DNA from: Chrysopilus asiliformis
Taxonomy: Eukaryota > Arthropoda > Insecta > Diptera > Rhagionidae
Reading direction: 5' to 3'
Length of the DNA: 64,000 nucleotides
NCBI GenBank assembly: GCA_964034945.1
Contig: OZ035962.1
Span: 25,417,030 to 25,481,029 of the forward strand
Part shown: piece by piece, positions 10,205-21,987 of the stretch
Numbering within the stretch: the first letter of the stretch is position 1
How the letters are laid out: each line of letters begins with the position of its first letter
The notes under the pieces: generated by a model
Databases searched by the model: none
Seen by the model: the letters and a program-made list of their open reading frames with translations, nothing else
Told to the model about the DNA's origin: nothing
Program-made: the position numbers and the translations under genes

Positions 10205-11479
10205 AAAATATCTCCAAACCGCAGAACATAAACCGCAGAACAAAAACCGCTTCAATTTGAAGATACAAATGTCTCTGAGTGTAGGCATTCCTCGATTAAA
10301 GACGCTTTGTTATAAGATGTCGGGTTATATGATGCTGAAATTTTTACACTGACCAAGAATTTCTAACTATGACCGAAAATCGCGCTCCCAGGTTAAGAAA
10401 TCACTCCTGCGAGAAAACTCTGGGCTAAGAAATAAAGGACATATAATCCCTAACTACAGTAAACCTGAAGGTTTTTTAGATTAATATGCAAGAATTTTAT
10501 TTATAAGAATATTATTTTCAGTCATTTTTTTAGAAGACATATTTACAGATTATTATTTTCTTTTTTATTTATTTAAGCTCGAGGGACATTACCCCGGTTT
10601 CCATATAAAAATTTATAAAAAAAACCTTTTGATTAAAAACAAAACTCCATGACAACAAATCCCTTTCTAAATTTCTTTGAGACCTTTTCACAGCAGAGCA
10701 ACACATAATTTTTTTTAAACCATAATTGCTATTTTTATTGCATTTAAAATAAATATAGTAAAAGTCATTTTGCGATGCGGAAAATGCACTTTTCATAATT
10801 AAAAATTATATCATTTAATAAAATTATTTTCCCTACTGAACGACGATTTGAAAAGGCAAATCTGCTCAAAAGGCCATCAAGTAATTACTCTTAGAGAGTA
10901 AATTTGCTGAAATATCAACAATGACTTTAGAAGTTCGTTACCCTTTGAATTACGTAACAACAATGCATTCGAGGATGTTTTTCTCCTCTTCAAACCCCTA
11001 TGGAAATACGGGGAAAACCACAACTGAGTGCAATGCAATCACGGTACAGAGAATCACTAACCATTGAAATTCTGATTTGCAACCCGCAGGTTTTTCGTAA
11101 CATAGCATCACCAGGAAATCTAAAGCCAAACGAATTCAACTCACTCACGTAGGTTTTTACCCGGTTATGGTTATGAACCCATGAACAGTTTTTTGTTTCC
11201 CACCTAACAATAACTTTGCACCGATGATGGCTTCTGTGTACTCGATTTAGTCGACAGCAAAAAAAAATAAATAAAAATCGTGAACGTGAAAAACGGAGAG
11301 CTGAAATATTCGTAAAGAAAACGTTTAGCCCAGAGAATATAGGGGTGAATATGGGAAATACCAAGATCACGCCACATTGAACACAACTGGAGTGGGAAAT
11401 TTCCACCCCTTTTGATTTTCCAACTTTAAGCACTGGAAAAATCTAAAGAAAAACTGTTTAAATCGACAGAAAAGTTTTC
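10205..11479. other. Non-coding DNA, one chance-looking minus ORF
   Basis: No supported gene. A 147-codon minus ORF (10990-11433) has mixed composition, no domain and no signal peptide, and overlaps a shorter ORF in another frame. It is not called. No shared repeat was seen. Confidence 0.35.
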
Positions 11480-11519
11480 ATGTTCTCGTGTGTTTTATTT
11501 CTATCCATTTTCGACTCAG

Positions 11520-11609
11520 AAAGTTGTAAAATATACAAGTTGCATTCTGTGAACGATCCCTTGATATATGTTTGCCAGCATCATTTGCACCTAAACTACA
11601 TGAATCAAA
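11520..11609 (+). CDS. Candidate 90-nt internal exon (phase 1-1), unassigned
   Basis: A long pyrimidine-rich tract ends in TCAG at 11516-11519 and a consensus donor GTAAGTAT starts at 11610. Between them only one of three frames is open. It is entered and left in phase 1 and encodes 29 full residues starting SCKIYKLHSVNDPLIY, with two cysteines (SCK, YVCQ). Symmetric phase-1 exons are typical of extracellular modules. Alternatively, an in-frame ATG at 11480 (MFSCVLFLSIFDSESC) could make this a first coding exon with a short signal peptide. I prefer the internal-exon reading because of the acceptor. Its phase fits the exons at 44167, 50583 and 61206, but linkage is unproven. No family is recognised. 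Confidence 0.45.
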
Positions 11610-11869
11610 GTAAGTATACAAGATTCGGATTTTGTTAGCTAGAAGTTAAAATGTAAAATGTTTTGGTATTTCCGGTATATAATATTTCATTTGGGTGTGT
11701 TTTTTTTTTCAAATTTCTTTAAATTGGAAAGTTTTTCGAAACATTAAAGCCAATATTTTATTTACCAACTTTATTTGCAAACAAGGAATAATATCGATAA
11801 AGGCAAAAAAAAACTTCTTGCCTTTCTTAAAAATTTCGGCATTTTAGACTTTCCAAAGGGAAAATTATT

Positions 11870-12640
11870 ACCCGTAACATAAACATTATGAAAACTACAA
11901 TACTCTATATGAGAATAGACGAAATTTTTATTTGAAAACATAACAAAAGCTATAATTGCCAATCTGGCAATCCTTGGAGACCCGTATGGTGATATTCGTA
12001 TCAAAATTCGAACAGTTGTACCAAAATTCCACTTTGAAGTCAAACTTTCCAATAAGATTTTTTTTTAATTTATTCCAATCGGATTTTTATGTATGGTAGT
12101 TTTATGTAGAATCATATCCTAAATAACTTTTGTTCTTGCACTTTTTTGATAAGATGCACCGTTTTTGAGATATTCACAAAAAAACGTTTTTGTTCGTATG
12201 GGGAGTACCCCCCTAATGGTCCATTATTGCCCATTAACGAACTTAGCCTTGCATTTTACGAAAAACGAATCTGCGCAAAATTTCAAGTCTGTAGCTCAAT
12301 CCGTGCGCCCGCAATCCGCGCCACAGACGGACGGACGGACAGACGGACGGATGGACAGACGGACGGACGGACGGACGGACATGCCAAATTCAGCTTTTTA
12401 CATCATTCTAAACACACTGGTGTAATTCATTTTTGTGTGCGATGACGGGATCTTGGCGTTACAAACGGTAAGGCAAAGTTAATATACCCTTTGGTTTCAC
12501 CATACGGGTATAAAAAATCCATTCGTTTGGGAGAAGGCGGAAGGAGTGGTACGATTGGGTATTGATGAATGGAACAGTTTTGTAAAATCATATTCTAAAA
12601 ACGTTTCGTCTTCAAAAAATTTTTTTTCCGAGAAGATAGA
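11870..12640 (+). mobile_element. Family B element, split by a family A insertion
   Basis: The left flank (taaacattatgaaaactac ... gacgaaatttttatttg) and the right flank (aatccattcgtttgggagaa ... gtaaaatcatattctaaa) are adjacent pieces in the other family B copy at 52615-53460. Here they are separated by the family A element at 11938-12515. Outer borders are approximate because copies are diverged. Confidence 0.5.
11938..12515 (+). mobile_element. DINE-1/Helentron-like element, family A, copy 1
   Basis: One of three long copies (others at 24468 and 41136) with the same start (cataacaaaagctataatt) and end. The interior has a (GACG/GACA)n tract, that is a GTCY microsatellite on the other strand. 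The 3' end is a hairpin: TATACCC ... GGGTATA, with inner GGT/ACC pairs (12484-12512). Central GTCY repeats plus a 3' TATACCC hairpin are the known layout of DINE-1 (non-autonomous Helentron) elements of Diptera. ORFs through it encode only repeat-derived TDGRTDRR strings and are not genes. Confidence 0.7.
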
Positions 12641-12908
12641 CAAAGGTATTACATTTGTTTGACGGAGGGGAGAATCAATCAGTCTAGACTAAATTGCAAG
12701 ATTCGACCCTGACAGACAAACAAACAAAAAGGCAAGCTAAATAAAAGCATAGAAAAATGCGACACACTAAATAGTTTCCCCCGTTTGTAAAACCCCCTAC
12801 TCCCCCTTACCATTGTCGCGCTTTTCTTGATTTTGTTTTTTAGGGGATTTTATGCGCCCTTACTGTGAAGTATTGAATACAACGAAATTAATTTATAATT
12901 AAAACAAT

Positions 12909-13400
12909 CAGGGTATTCACAGTCCTCTTTTAAATTGCGAGTAATTTTACCGCTCGGTAATTCAGACAAATTTAACAGATTTTTACCGAGACGGTAACTT
13001 AGTTCATATAAAAATGAATTACCGGATTCGGTAATTGTAGACATGCCTTGAGTCGTGTTTTCCGGCCCGGTTATTCGGTATCAAGAATCAACCGCGAGTG
13101 GCGCTAGTAATGTTTTTAGTTGTCAAATTTTCTCGTTGGTTATCTCATCGGACTGCATTTTTTTTCGATTTTGATAGCCGTTGCCACAATAGAAATTCAA
13201 AAGAATACATCAAACATGGATTTAAAGGTATGTGACATATTTTACAATCAAATTCGCAGTTCATGATTTGGTCACGTATCAAATAAAAGCGCTGTTCTCA
13301 AATCTGTGCTGTCGGATGTTCACAGCAGAATATTTTCAGTCTTTTAATATTACCGAAAACACCGAATACCGAAAATTAAAAGAGGACTGTGGATACCCTG
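12909..13400. mobile_element. TIR transposon remnant, family J
   Basis: Terminal inverted repeats of 28 bp start CAGGGTATTCACAGTCCTC and match with two or three changes. CAGGG is a usual hAT terminus, but no clean 8-bp duplication is seen; only AAT is shared by the flanks. Subterminal blocks repeat gg-taa-ttaccg. The middle (13090-13230) is more GC-balanced and ends in a tiny start exon, as expected if a 5' piece of a transposase gene was kept. Confidence 0.6.
13216..13227 (+). other. Possible retained first coding exon, MDLK then GTATGT
   Basis: ATG GAT TTA AAG is followed at once by a good donor (GTATGT). It follows about 110 bases of less AT-rich DNA that could be a promoter and 5' UTR. 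It lies inside the family J element, so the simplest reading is the leftover start of that element's transposase. It could equally be chance. Confidence 0.25.
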
Positions 13401-14769
13401 AATAGGAATTTGAAAAAAATTACGTGAATCAAATAATCCATATCTTATGTAAAATTTTGGGTGTTAATTGGCACTTTATCAAGCATATGGTTGATAATTA
13501 TTATCGTTTGCACACATATTGTCTTATTCAAAATGGCTCAAATTAAATACAAATAGACAAAAATTGCTCAAATGTTACAAAGAGCGTGGTGAAACTAATT
13601 AAAAAACAAAAAAAAGAAATATTGAAACAATAAGAAAACATTTTCTTATTGTGTAGTGCATTTTGTTTTCCTTTGTCTCGAAAAAAAGGTCAGAAGTTTT
13701 CTTTTCCTTTTTTCGAAAAACCAAAAAAAAGAGAACTCGGGAAACGGAAAACCCAAATAAAAGAAACATTCATACAAAGGAGAAAAAAAATAAAATTATT
13801 GTATCGTTAGATAAAATGCCTTTTGTTTAGGATCTCCTCCTGTATGGCAATAAGAAAAGGAAACACTGAAAGCATAGCATAGGACTGGTCTTTATTCTGC
13901 AATACGGAGATAAAAGAAAGTCATTCTAACAGATAAAGAAAAACTTTCTCATTTAAACTAGAAAACGGAAAACGACGACAAGATGGAAATTTTAAATATT
14001 TAATTCTTATTCCTTTTTTAGTCCCAGTTTTTTTTCCACTCTCATTGTTAAAAGAAAAGTATAAGAAAGTATCATTTTTGAACAAAAGACGTACCTAAAA
14101 TTTCTAGTTTATTCTAGTGTCCTTCATTCATTTACTTATTATTCATTCAAACAAGGACCTTTTGTAAAATTAGGTCAACTGATTCACTATAACTGTTCGT
14201 ACTAACTAATATTACGCTATCATTAATCTCTGCTACATTAAGAAAATCTTGTTAGGCTTTCTCTGGAGAATAATGACCGCATTCGGAAGTAAATGGAAGT
14301 AAATTTATATTGAAGGCTTTTTGAGTAACTTAAATGTCTCTCTCAATGAAAATATTCTTGATTCTTAAGTGAATGGTAAAATTATTTAGAAAATATTCGT
14401 ACAAAATTGTTTTACACGGTGGTTTTCTGTTAGATTTTAAATGTGATTTTACCACATCGCTGGGAGATTTCCCGGCCTAGAGTTCGGAAAAACCCTTTCC
14501 ACACTTGAATTTCAATTAATTTCAGGGATATTGCTTGCGTCATGGTAAAAGTCAATGTTTTAAAGCACTAATACCTAATCGACTTCCCATTAACCCCTTT
14601 AGGGCTGGATTTTCGATAAACCCCATCCTTAGTGAGCGTCTACGTTACGAAAAGAACATCCTGCGACAATTTCATGTTTCTAGCTCCAGGAGTTTTATGT
14701 TGATGAGTCAATCAGTCAGTCGGGACAATCGATTTTAAAAATCCCTATGGAATTTAAAAAAATACCAAT
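13401..14769. other. AT-rich non-coding DNA
   Basis: Rich in poly-A and gaaaac/aagaaaa runs between 13590 and 14070. No supported ORF or shared repeat. Confidence 0.4.
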
Positions 14770-15046
14770 AAAAAGAAATGCGCCGCAGACCAGATTCTTT
14801 GAGATACACGCGTCCTTTGGGGAAAATCGTTGTAAAAATGCGCCGCAGTCGAAAACATGCAATTTACCGCAAACCGCAGCTGAAGTAAAGTTCTATTTTT
14901 TGCATGTTTAGTAGTTCTTTCTTACAAATAGCTTTTGATAAATTCTAATATTAAATTGAGAAATCCCAGAAAAAAGTTTATATTTCGCTAAGCCGGGACA
15001 ACATGCCCAAATCGGGAACAGCCTCGTCTAATCCGGGTCACCCTAT
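14770..15046. mobile_element. H-family fragment (right end)
   Basis: Contains two copies of the word atgcgccgcag and ends in ccgggacaacatgcccaaat ... ccgggtcaccctatg, matching the right end of the copies that end near 19296 and 29285. The left part is missing. Confidence 0.5.
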
Positions 15047-16140
15047 GTATAAGAAATAAATGAGTAAATTACAAGTTAACCAATAGATGTTTTTAACCAA
15101 GTAAATTATCTTTAGTAAGAAAGGGCACTTCAACAGCAGCTTGGGAGTATTTTTGTACTTTTGTAATGCACTATATTTACCTTATAACGGAGGACTTTCA
15201 TACAAAACTATAGTGAAACTTTTTAACTTACACAATTCACTCTTGAACGTGATCCTTGACAGTTGTTAAAGTTTTGTATATTTTCTTCTTCTTCTTATAT
15301 TTGCAGGGTAAAAAAGTTGTTACAAAACGGCACTTCTATATATGAGTTCACAGATCTTAAAAACTCACACATTCGGAAAAGTTCTTCGCATAAGAGTTTG
15401 AATTGAGCTCGTTGAGCGCTTCAGAGTTTTTTTTTTATTTTATTTTATTTTTTCTCGATGTTTGAATACGGATGGAAAATCTACGTGAATATATTGCGAG
15501 AGGAAAAATCTTTGGCGGAGTTTCGTTAAAGTTTCATGTATGCATGTCACTCGTTTGGCAATAAATGGTACATAAAAATTCTTTCGAGACAGATGTTGGT
15601 GTCATAAAACTGTACTTTTATGCAACTGAAATATGAAAACAATGAAAACTCACAGCTTTATGCTTTCGCTTAAATTTTCATAAAAGTAGAGTAAATTGTG
15701 TAGTAATATTTTGTTATTAAATGTCAAATATTTGTGTAAAATTTTTTTTGATATATTTTTCATCATATTGTGAAAAGATTGCGTTTTTAAAGATTGTAGA
15801 ATTTTGTGAAATACACATATTTTGAGTTATCCAAAAAAAGATTTTTTTTAGAGTATTTGGTGCTTACCGCGGCCTATAATGTTGCCAGGAGGCTTGCCCA
15901 TTACTAAAGTAACCATACATGTAGGATTAGCCAGATTCAGAAACATAATCCCCTGTGCCACCAGAAAACTATTTTTTCCCCGTATTTTTTAATTAAAAAT
16001 CATAATTTATCAAGAAAAAATCACTGATTATGCAAAACATACTCGACCTTGGTTTCGGGTTGCTGTAAGTTATGTATTTTTTGCCTGCGGCGCACTTTTT
16101 TAACAGATTGTTATCTAGACCGCAGATATTTCAAAAAAGT
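15047..16140. other. AT-rich non-coding DNA
   Basis: No supported gene. A lone H-family word (tgcctgcggcgcact) occurs at about 16082-16097, so a decayed H fragment probably lies at the right side. Confidence 0.4.
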
Positions 16141-16347
16141 AAAGGATAACGTCATTATTCCTTTCCACAAATTTCGCGAAGAAAACCTCATCATGCGGTT
16201 TTTAGGATCGCTGAATTCGATTCTGACGTGAGAAATTCTGTAAGGATAACAGAAGGTCCTTTAAGGATAACATCATTATCCCTTTCCTCAAATTTCGAGG
16301 AAAAAATCTCATTTGGGGGTTTTGTGGTCGCTGAATTCGATGTTGAC
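16141..16347. repeat. Diverged tandem duplication, period about 121 bp
   Basis: Blocks at 16141-16227 and 16263-16347 share aaggataac..cattat.cctttcc.caaatttcg and tcgctgaattcgat. They differ at many sites, so the duplication is not recent. Confidence 0.6.
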
Positions 16348-18162
16348 GGTAAAAAGAAAGAAAAATTGTCTGCATTTGCAAGTTAACTTTTTGAATTTTT
16401 CATCAAACTAATAAATTTTCACTAAACTTCCTAAAAATTAAAAATCTGAAAATTCTGAAATCAAAATTCTAAAATCATATTTAACCCCTTTCCGAGCACA
16501 CAGAACCAAAATCATTAAAATGAAAATCAAAATTTAAAGTGAGGTTCAATTAATGGAAATTTTACGACCATTAAAATAAATTTTAATTACATATGGGGTC
16601 AATTATTGCTGTCATCCGAAAATGTTTTGGGTTGTGCTTAATGACCCCCAACTAAATGGACCAAAAGTGAAATCATATTAAGCCAACTAAGCCATATTCC
16701 ACATAATAAATATATGTATACGAAAATATATTTATATCATTTAATATAATGGTTAATTTCTGCTCCTTGCTCCGTATAGGGGTATGGAATTCATATATAA
16801 TACACATATTCGTATGGAGATGAGGTTAAAATTAATGGACTTTAGTGATGCTTCTAACAATAGACATTAAAAAAAAAGATCTGACGATCAATAAATAACG
16901 ATTAATGAATATTGTGACGACAAACGCTATACTGAGATGCGTCTGCAACAAAACGGATGAAATTAATTTGCTATTTGGGTCATATGATATTCAATTTTAA
17001 TGCAAATTTTTGATTAAAACAATGGCAGACTAAAAGACCAAATGAATTGCTAAATCAAGGCTTAAAAATTAATCCGAATTTGCATACAATTTTTAATCAA
17101 GTTTCATGTGGGTTGGAGTACAGCCTGCTGACTAATTAACTTTGTATGAGAAAACAAAAAAATGCTTTTTTTGTTAATTTGTTTAAATATGTAAACATGA
17201 GTTCGAATAAAGTTAAGATAATTAAACTTCGTATGCAACAAATTGTTGCAGATTTATTCGCAACCGTCAAGTTTCCAGTGATTTTTTTGTAGTACACACG
17301 GATTTTTCACATTTTTTCACCGTATTTTCATATATAGTAGCATAATATAATACCGCATCATTGGTGCACTGTGCAAAATATACGGATTCTCAGCGAAAAT
17401 AAACATTTAACTGGAATTTTTCATACTACAACACACACATGGTGAAAAAAGTTAATTTAACTTAATTAAAACTGACAAGAGTTTGTTTTTTGACTTTCAT
17501 ATTGCTAAAAGTTATAATTTTTTCCACAATCCAACAAATTTTTAGCAAAGTGGGTTTTAAAAATATTTCTGATGAAACGGCAATTATGTGATAGCTTATG
17601 TTACGTTAATTAAAAACTTTTTTTCATATATTATACAGAGTTGGAAAAGTTCGTTTCAAAAATTCCAGAAATATTTGTCGTAAAAATTTAAGTAGGGTTT
17701 TTAATCAATATTACACATAAATTTAATAGAAAAATTGCCGTTGTCCAAAAAGCAATTATAATGCTTCATACACACCAGCGAAAAGCTCGCGAACAGTTAC
17801 TGAATAACTCAAGCAGTTACCGAACAGTTCACGAACATTTTGAACAATGTCCTAACCGGCAATCTCTGCTAATGAATAGCTCACACAAACGCTCACACCA
17901 AATACGAAGAGTTCCCGAAATGTCCGCGAGCGCTTGCGACCTCCGATGTGCACCTGGCATAAAACTACCTTGGATTGCGAGATTAAAAAATTTCAAACAT
18001 GAAAAACCGAAATAGGGACTCTCTGAAAAATTCGTTACAAATTTACTGGAAGTGTGGAATACTTCAGGCGATACTTATCTTCCTGCAAAGAAACGCAAAA
18101 CCCGCAACCAAACTAGGCTAACGTATTTGCTAGCTATTAAACTATACGATACTTTAAATTCA
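16348..18162. other. AT-rich non-coding DNA
   Basis: No supported gene. The 84-codon ORF at 17761-18015 is built on short internal repeats of gaacagtt/acgaac and has no domain. It is not called. Confidence 0.35.
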
Positions 18163-18290
18163 CCCCTCTCCCCTCTCCCCTCTCCCCTCTCCCCTCTCCC
18201 CTCTCCCCTCTCCCCTCTCCCCTCTCCCCTCTCCCCTCTCCCCTCTCCCCTCTCCCCTCTCCCCTCTCCCCTCTCCCCTCTCCCCTCTCC
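18163..18290. repeat. (CCCCTCT)n minisatellite, about 18 units
   Basis: A very regular 7-bp array, all pyrimidine on + and all purine on -. It ends in degenerate tcgctcc units. ORFs through it (poly SPLP and GERGE) are repeat translations, not genes. Confidence 0.95.
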
Positions 18291-18599
18291 TCGCTCCTCG
18301 CTCCCCTCTTTTTGCCGACTGGATCACTTATCTCGCACACAAGCATCTGCAATGGAAAAAAATCTCTTCTTCTGCGCGTCAACCCCTCTTCTGCTATCTA
18401 TTCAATCGCGGAAGGAATTTTGGTTGGATTTTCATCATTGAATATGTCATGCCCAAAAAAAAATTCCTCTCCACTTAAATCTACCCACCCCCCTCACCTG
18501 TGACCCTTCGTCTGCTATTTTCAGTATGGCTGGAGCGATTTTCATGAAGTTTTTCTCAAGAGATAAGTATTTTCACCGCAAGGCCGAAAACCAACGAAG

Positions 18600-19296
18600 A
18601 TGGTAGGTGGGTGTGAAAGGCCGGGACGGTCCCAGATTTAGACCTGGGCAGCAATCATGTATTCCGACGCGTCTCTGTCTTTCGACTTCGACTCAGCTTT
18701 TAACTCTTGACTTCGTCATATCATTAGCTTCAAATTTCCTGAAGTGACAGTCAGAATCACGTTTGGATTCATAGTGACGATTCCGAGAAATTTCAAACTG
18801 CAGATATGGCGAAGTCAAGAGTTAAAAGCTGCGTGATTGGTGCCCTGTTGACTCGCGTTTCGAAAACGAAAGTTTGGCCCCGGCTAAAAAAATTGGCTTT
18901 GATATCCAAAAAAATTTCACCTGCGGCTCAGGTTATTCATTTTTCTTTTAAAAAAATCGGCAGCGGCGCATTTCATGACATATTTTTCAATACTTAGATG
19001 TTTGTTTCAAAAATGTTTGCCCGCAGCGCATTTTTTGTTGTGTTTTGAAAACATAAAACAATCATAACACTTTTATTTATTATAATCACAAACAAAAAAA
19101 GCAAAAACTGAAACAAAGCCTCTTCGATCTGATTCGTCTTTCGAAACATTAAAAATTGCATCATACTTCGTCGCGACCGCCCCCCCCCCTCCCCATTTTC
19201 CCCTTCCCATGTCCCGGCAATATGTCCCGGCAATATGTCCCGGCTATATGTCCCGGCAATATGTCCCGGATTCACAAAGAAAATATGGTCACCCTA
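18600..19296. mobile_element. H-family element with an internal 14-bp tandem array
   Basis: The left part begins ggccgggacggtcccagatt. The interior has GC words (cacctgcggct, cagcggcgcattt, cccgcagcgcatttt). The right end is tatggtcaccctatg. A 14-bp unit (tgtcccggcaatat) is repeated about five times at 19209-19270, an expansion of the family's own terminal motif. Other H copies carry the motif once. Confidence 0.6.
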
Positions 19297-20551
19297 TGTA
19301 TGAATAACGCAAATGCTCTGTTTTTTAAGGAAAATTCGCACTAGAACTCGCTGATCAGGAATATGATGTCGAAAATTGGAATTTTTACTCGTAGTACAGG
19401 ATCTACAAGAACAACATTATATTCCTGAAAGTTGTTAAGAAGTGTTTTAGGGGTTTTTTTGATATTTCCGAAACTGTCCAGATTCTAGTAGTTTAATAAA
19501 ATACAAAAAAACAAGAAATTCGTTCAACCTAAACTAGAGAATCAAGTAAATTGCTTGACGTTCACAATCGATGGTATTTATTTAATATTCTTCCAGTGAT
19601 CCGAGAACATACTTGATCTCACAGTGTATATATTTCCAATCACCCAACTTAAATAACTTCTACGAGTGTATCATAAACTAAAAACATTCTAAATTTAGTA
19701 ACTTTTCAAGTGTCATTCCGGAGCAAATTTCTATACTGATTTGCTGATAAAACTTCCCTTTGAATTCCAATTAAGTTTAAATTTCACTTCCAGTTTGCTA
19801 CACTTACAGACAACATTTTGTACGACGGTTTTTTTTCGAGATTTTTCTTTTATAGACGAATGTTCTTACACTCGGATGATTTCGTATTTATGAACTTTAT
19901 CGATCGAATTTTAGTTACAAACGCCTTTAAAGTTGAACTGAATGAGTGTCGACATTTCCGACTTATGGGGTTGATGCCATGGGGACTTTTAAATAACCGA
20001 TAAAAACTGCCAGCTACAGAAAAATTTTCTTCATCGTCGACAACAACAACAGCAAAAAAAAAATGGAGGAAACACCAACAACATACACACTAAATGTACA
20101 CGATGATTTCTTAGGGGATGATATCGACCAGAGTTTTTCATTTATTTATAGTTAAGAAGAAGCTGGTTATTTATTACCGTTTCGGGGTTGGGATAGGTTT
20201 CGAACCGATCGTAAAATACATCAGGTGATAAGCTCCAAGGATAATGAACGATTTTTCAGTAAAACGTTCTTATGATGCCTCTTCCATCCGCCAAAAATAA
20301 GAAATAATAATCGTAATAATAAGTTAAACCTTATGAAAAAAGGGCTTTGCGATGATTACCATTTTGCATCTTCTCCCTATATATTTTTCATCTTCAAAAA
20401 TACAAAAAAAAAATTTTCTACGATGATAGACTATAGGACTACGAATAGAAAACGAAAAGAAAAGGGAAAGGGAAAAAAAATTTAATGTTTGATTAATTCA
20501 AACAACGTTTTCGATATCGTAAATTCGGTTATTATTTGTGAACAATTTTAA
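19297..20551. other. AT-rich non-coding DNA
   Basis: No supported gene. Several short chance ORFs only. Confidence 0.4.
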
Positions 20552-20572
20552 ATGATTTCGCGTGTCACACAG

Positions 20573-20638
20573 GATGATTTCAAGTGGCGGGACTTAACAC
20601 CAAGGACTCAAGAAGGGTTCATGTTCAAATTAAGTTTT
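20573..20638 (+). CDS. Candidate 66-nt exon or small ORF, doubtful
   Basis: An acceptor CACACAG (20566-20572) is followed by 22 open codons starting DDFKWRDLTPRTQEGF, then a weak donor T-GTAAAT. Only this frame is open from the acceptor. The same frame can also start at an ATG at 20552 and runs to a stop at 20651 as a 33-residue small ORF. The residue mix looks protein-like, but the pyrimidine tract is weak and the phase (0-0) does not match the other + strand exons here. No family is recognised. Confidence 0.2.
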
Positions 20639-21328
20639 GTAAATTTCTCGTGACAAAAATGCTTGATGGTAAGCTTTGTGTTGTTAAACGTAAATTGGAT
20701 TCTGTGAATAAATTTGATATTTGGCACTTGTGTGTGTGTGGGAGGATTTTATGTAGATTCGATAATAAGTACATCATTAACTGTATTTGGTGAATTTATC
20801 CTCTTAACGAAATCATGCTAAAAGTTTTAAAGGTCGCAACATAATGTGAGAATTTTTAATGGAAATTTTCATTTATGGGAGAAATGTTGCTGAATTTTGT
20901 GACATTAACTATTAAATGTTAGAGAAATTTATGACAACATTCAGAAATTTATGTTATAAAATTTTCAAATTTCATATTAATTAATAGAATAAAATTGTAC
21001 TGGCATCTGGTTATTATTTTACGTATCGTCTTCCCCACTATAATAATAAGGAAGCCCACTCGGCTCAGAATGATCAGGGCAGTTCTCTATTTAGGCATGT
21101 TCCGGCGAGGAGTCCCAAAATCTGAATGTTTGTCCCGAATTTTTAAATTTAGTTAAAATTTAAAAATTGGAAAATTGGATTTTTAAATTTTAAAATGGAT
21201 TTCTAAATTTTTATCATACGCTAGAATAGACTATCATTAAATTTGCAAAACTTCTCTACCAGGACCAGGGTTGCTGTAAATTACATTTTTTTAAAGTTTT
21301 TATTTACATAGAGAGCAAAAATAGCAAA

Positions 21329-21961
21329 TCCTATCACATAATACGAGGAATGTCTGTCTGTCTGTCTACAAAAACGATCTCGAAAACCCGCCTAACGATT
21401 TTCATGAAACTTGGGGGTTAGGGATTTTCGGGGACAAGGAATCGATCTAGATAGGTCTCACCTCTGAGAAAATTCCCCTCGATACCCCTCGCCTGGTATC
21501 TTCGAATTGGGTGGTCCGATCTTAATGAAACTTTACAATATTACTAAGGAGGCTAAGGGCTTTCGATTTGTGCACTACAAACCTGACTTTTCCCTCCCCT
21601 CGATCCCCCTCGCCTGGTATCTTCGAATTGGGTGGTCCGATCTCAATGAAACTTTACAATATTACTAAGGAGGCTAAGGGCTTTCGATTTTTCCACTACA
21701 AACCTGACTTTTCCCTCCCCTCGATAACCCTCACCTGGTGTCTCAAAAGGTTTCAAAAATCGGTGACAGCGATTACTCAATAACCACTCAACCGATTTCT
21801 ATGAAATTTTGTTATCGCGCGTTAGTTTTAGTTCTAGCTTTCTAGGTCGGGAATTTAAAAACTCTGGAAAAGCTCTGTAAAGATAATGTGAATTTAGTTT
21901 TTCCCCAAAAATCACCAAAAGTAGGATTTGGAGCTCGCCGAGCATAGCTCGGTTTTCCTGG
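21329..21961 (+). mobile_element. Non-autonomous Helitron, family D, complete copy
   Basis: It starts TCCTATCACATAATACGAGG after a host A, has a (GTCT)n tract just inside, and ends with a 6-bp hairpin CCGAGC-ata-GCTCGG (21938-21952), then ttttc, then CTGG and a host T. That is a full set of Helitron ends. An internal 121-bp block (21485-21605) is repeated in tandem (21606-21726) with few changes. The 59-kb copy lacks the duplication. ORFs within are not genes. Confidence 0.82.
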
Positions 21962-21987
21962 TACTATTTTATAAAGGGGCATCATGA

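Noticed and set aside
10990..11433. 147-codon minus ORF
   Set aside because: No domain, signal, good start or splice sites, and another frame overlaps. Chance is the simplest reading.
12146..12445. 99-codon ORF with ATDGRTDRRTDGQT strings (and the like near 24674 and 41361)
   Set aside because: Translation of the (GACG/GACA)n tract in family A elements, not a gene.
18052..18441. 129-codon ORF with SPLP repeats and its minus GERGE partner
   Set aside because: Produced by the (CCCCTCT)n array.
18525..18603. Apparent exon (MAGAIFMKFFSRDKYF) between ttttcag and GTAGGT
   Set aside because: The phrase gagcgattttcatgaag is typical of the surrounding repeat DNA; no phase partner.
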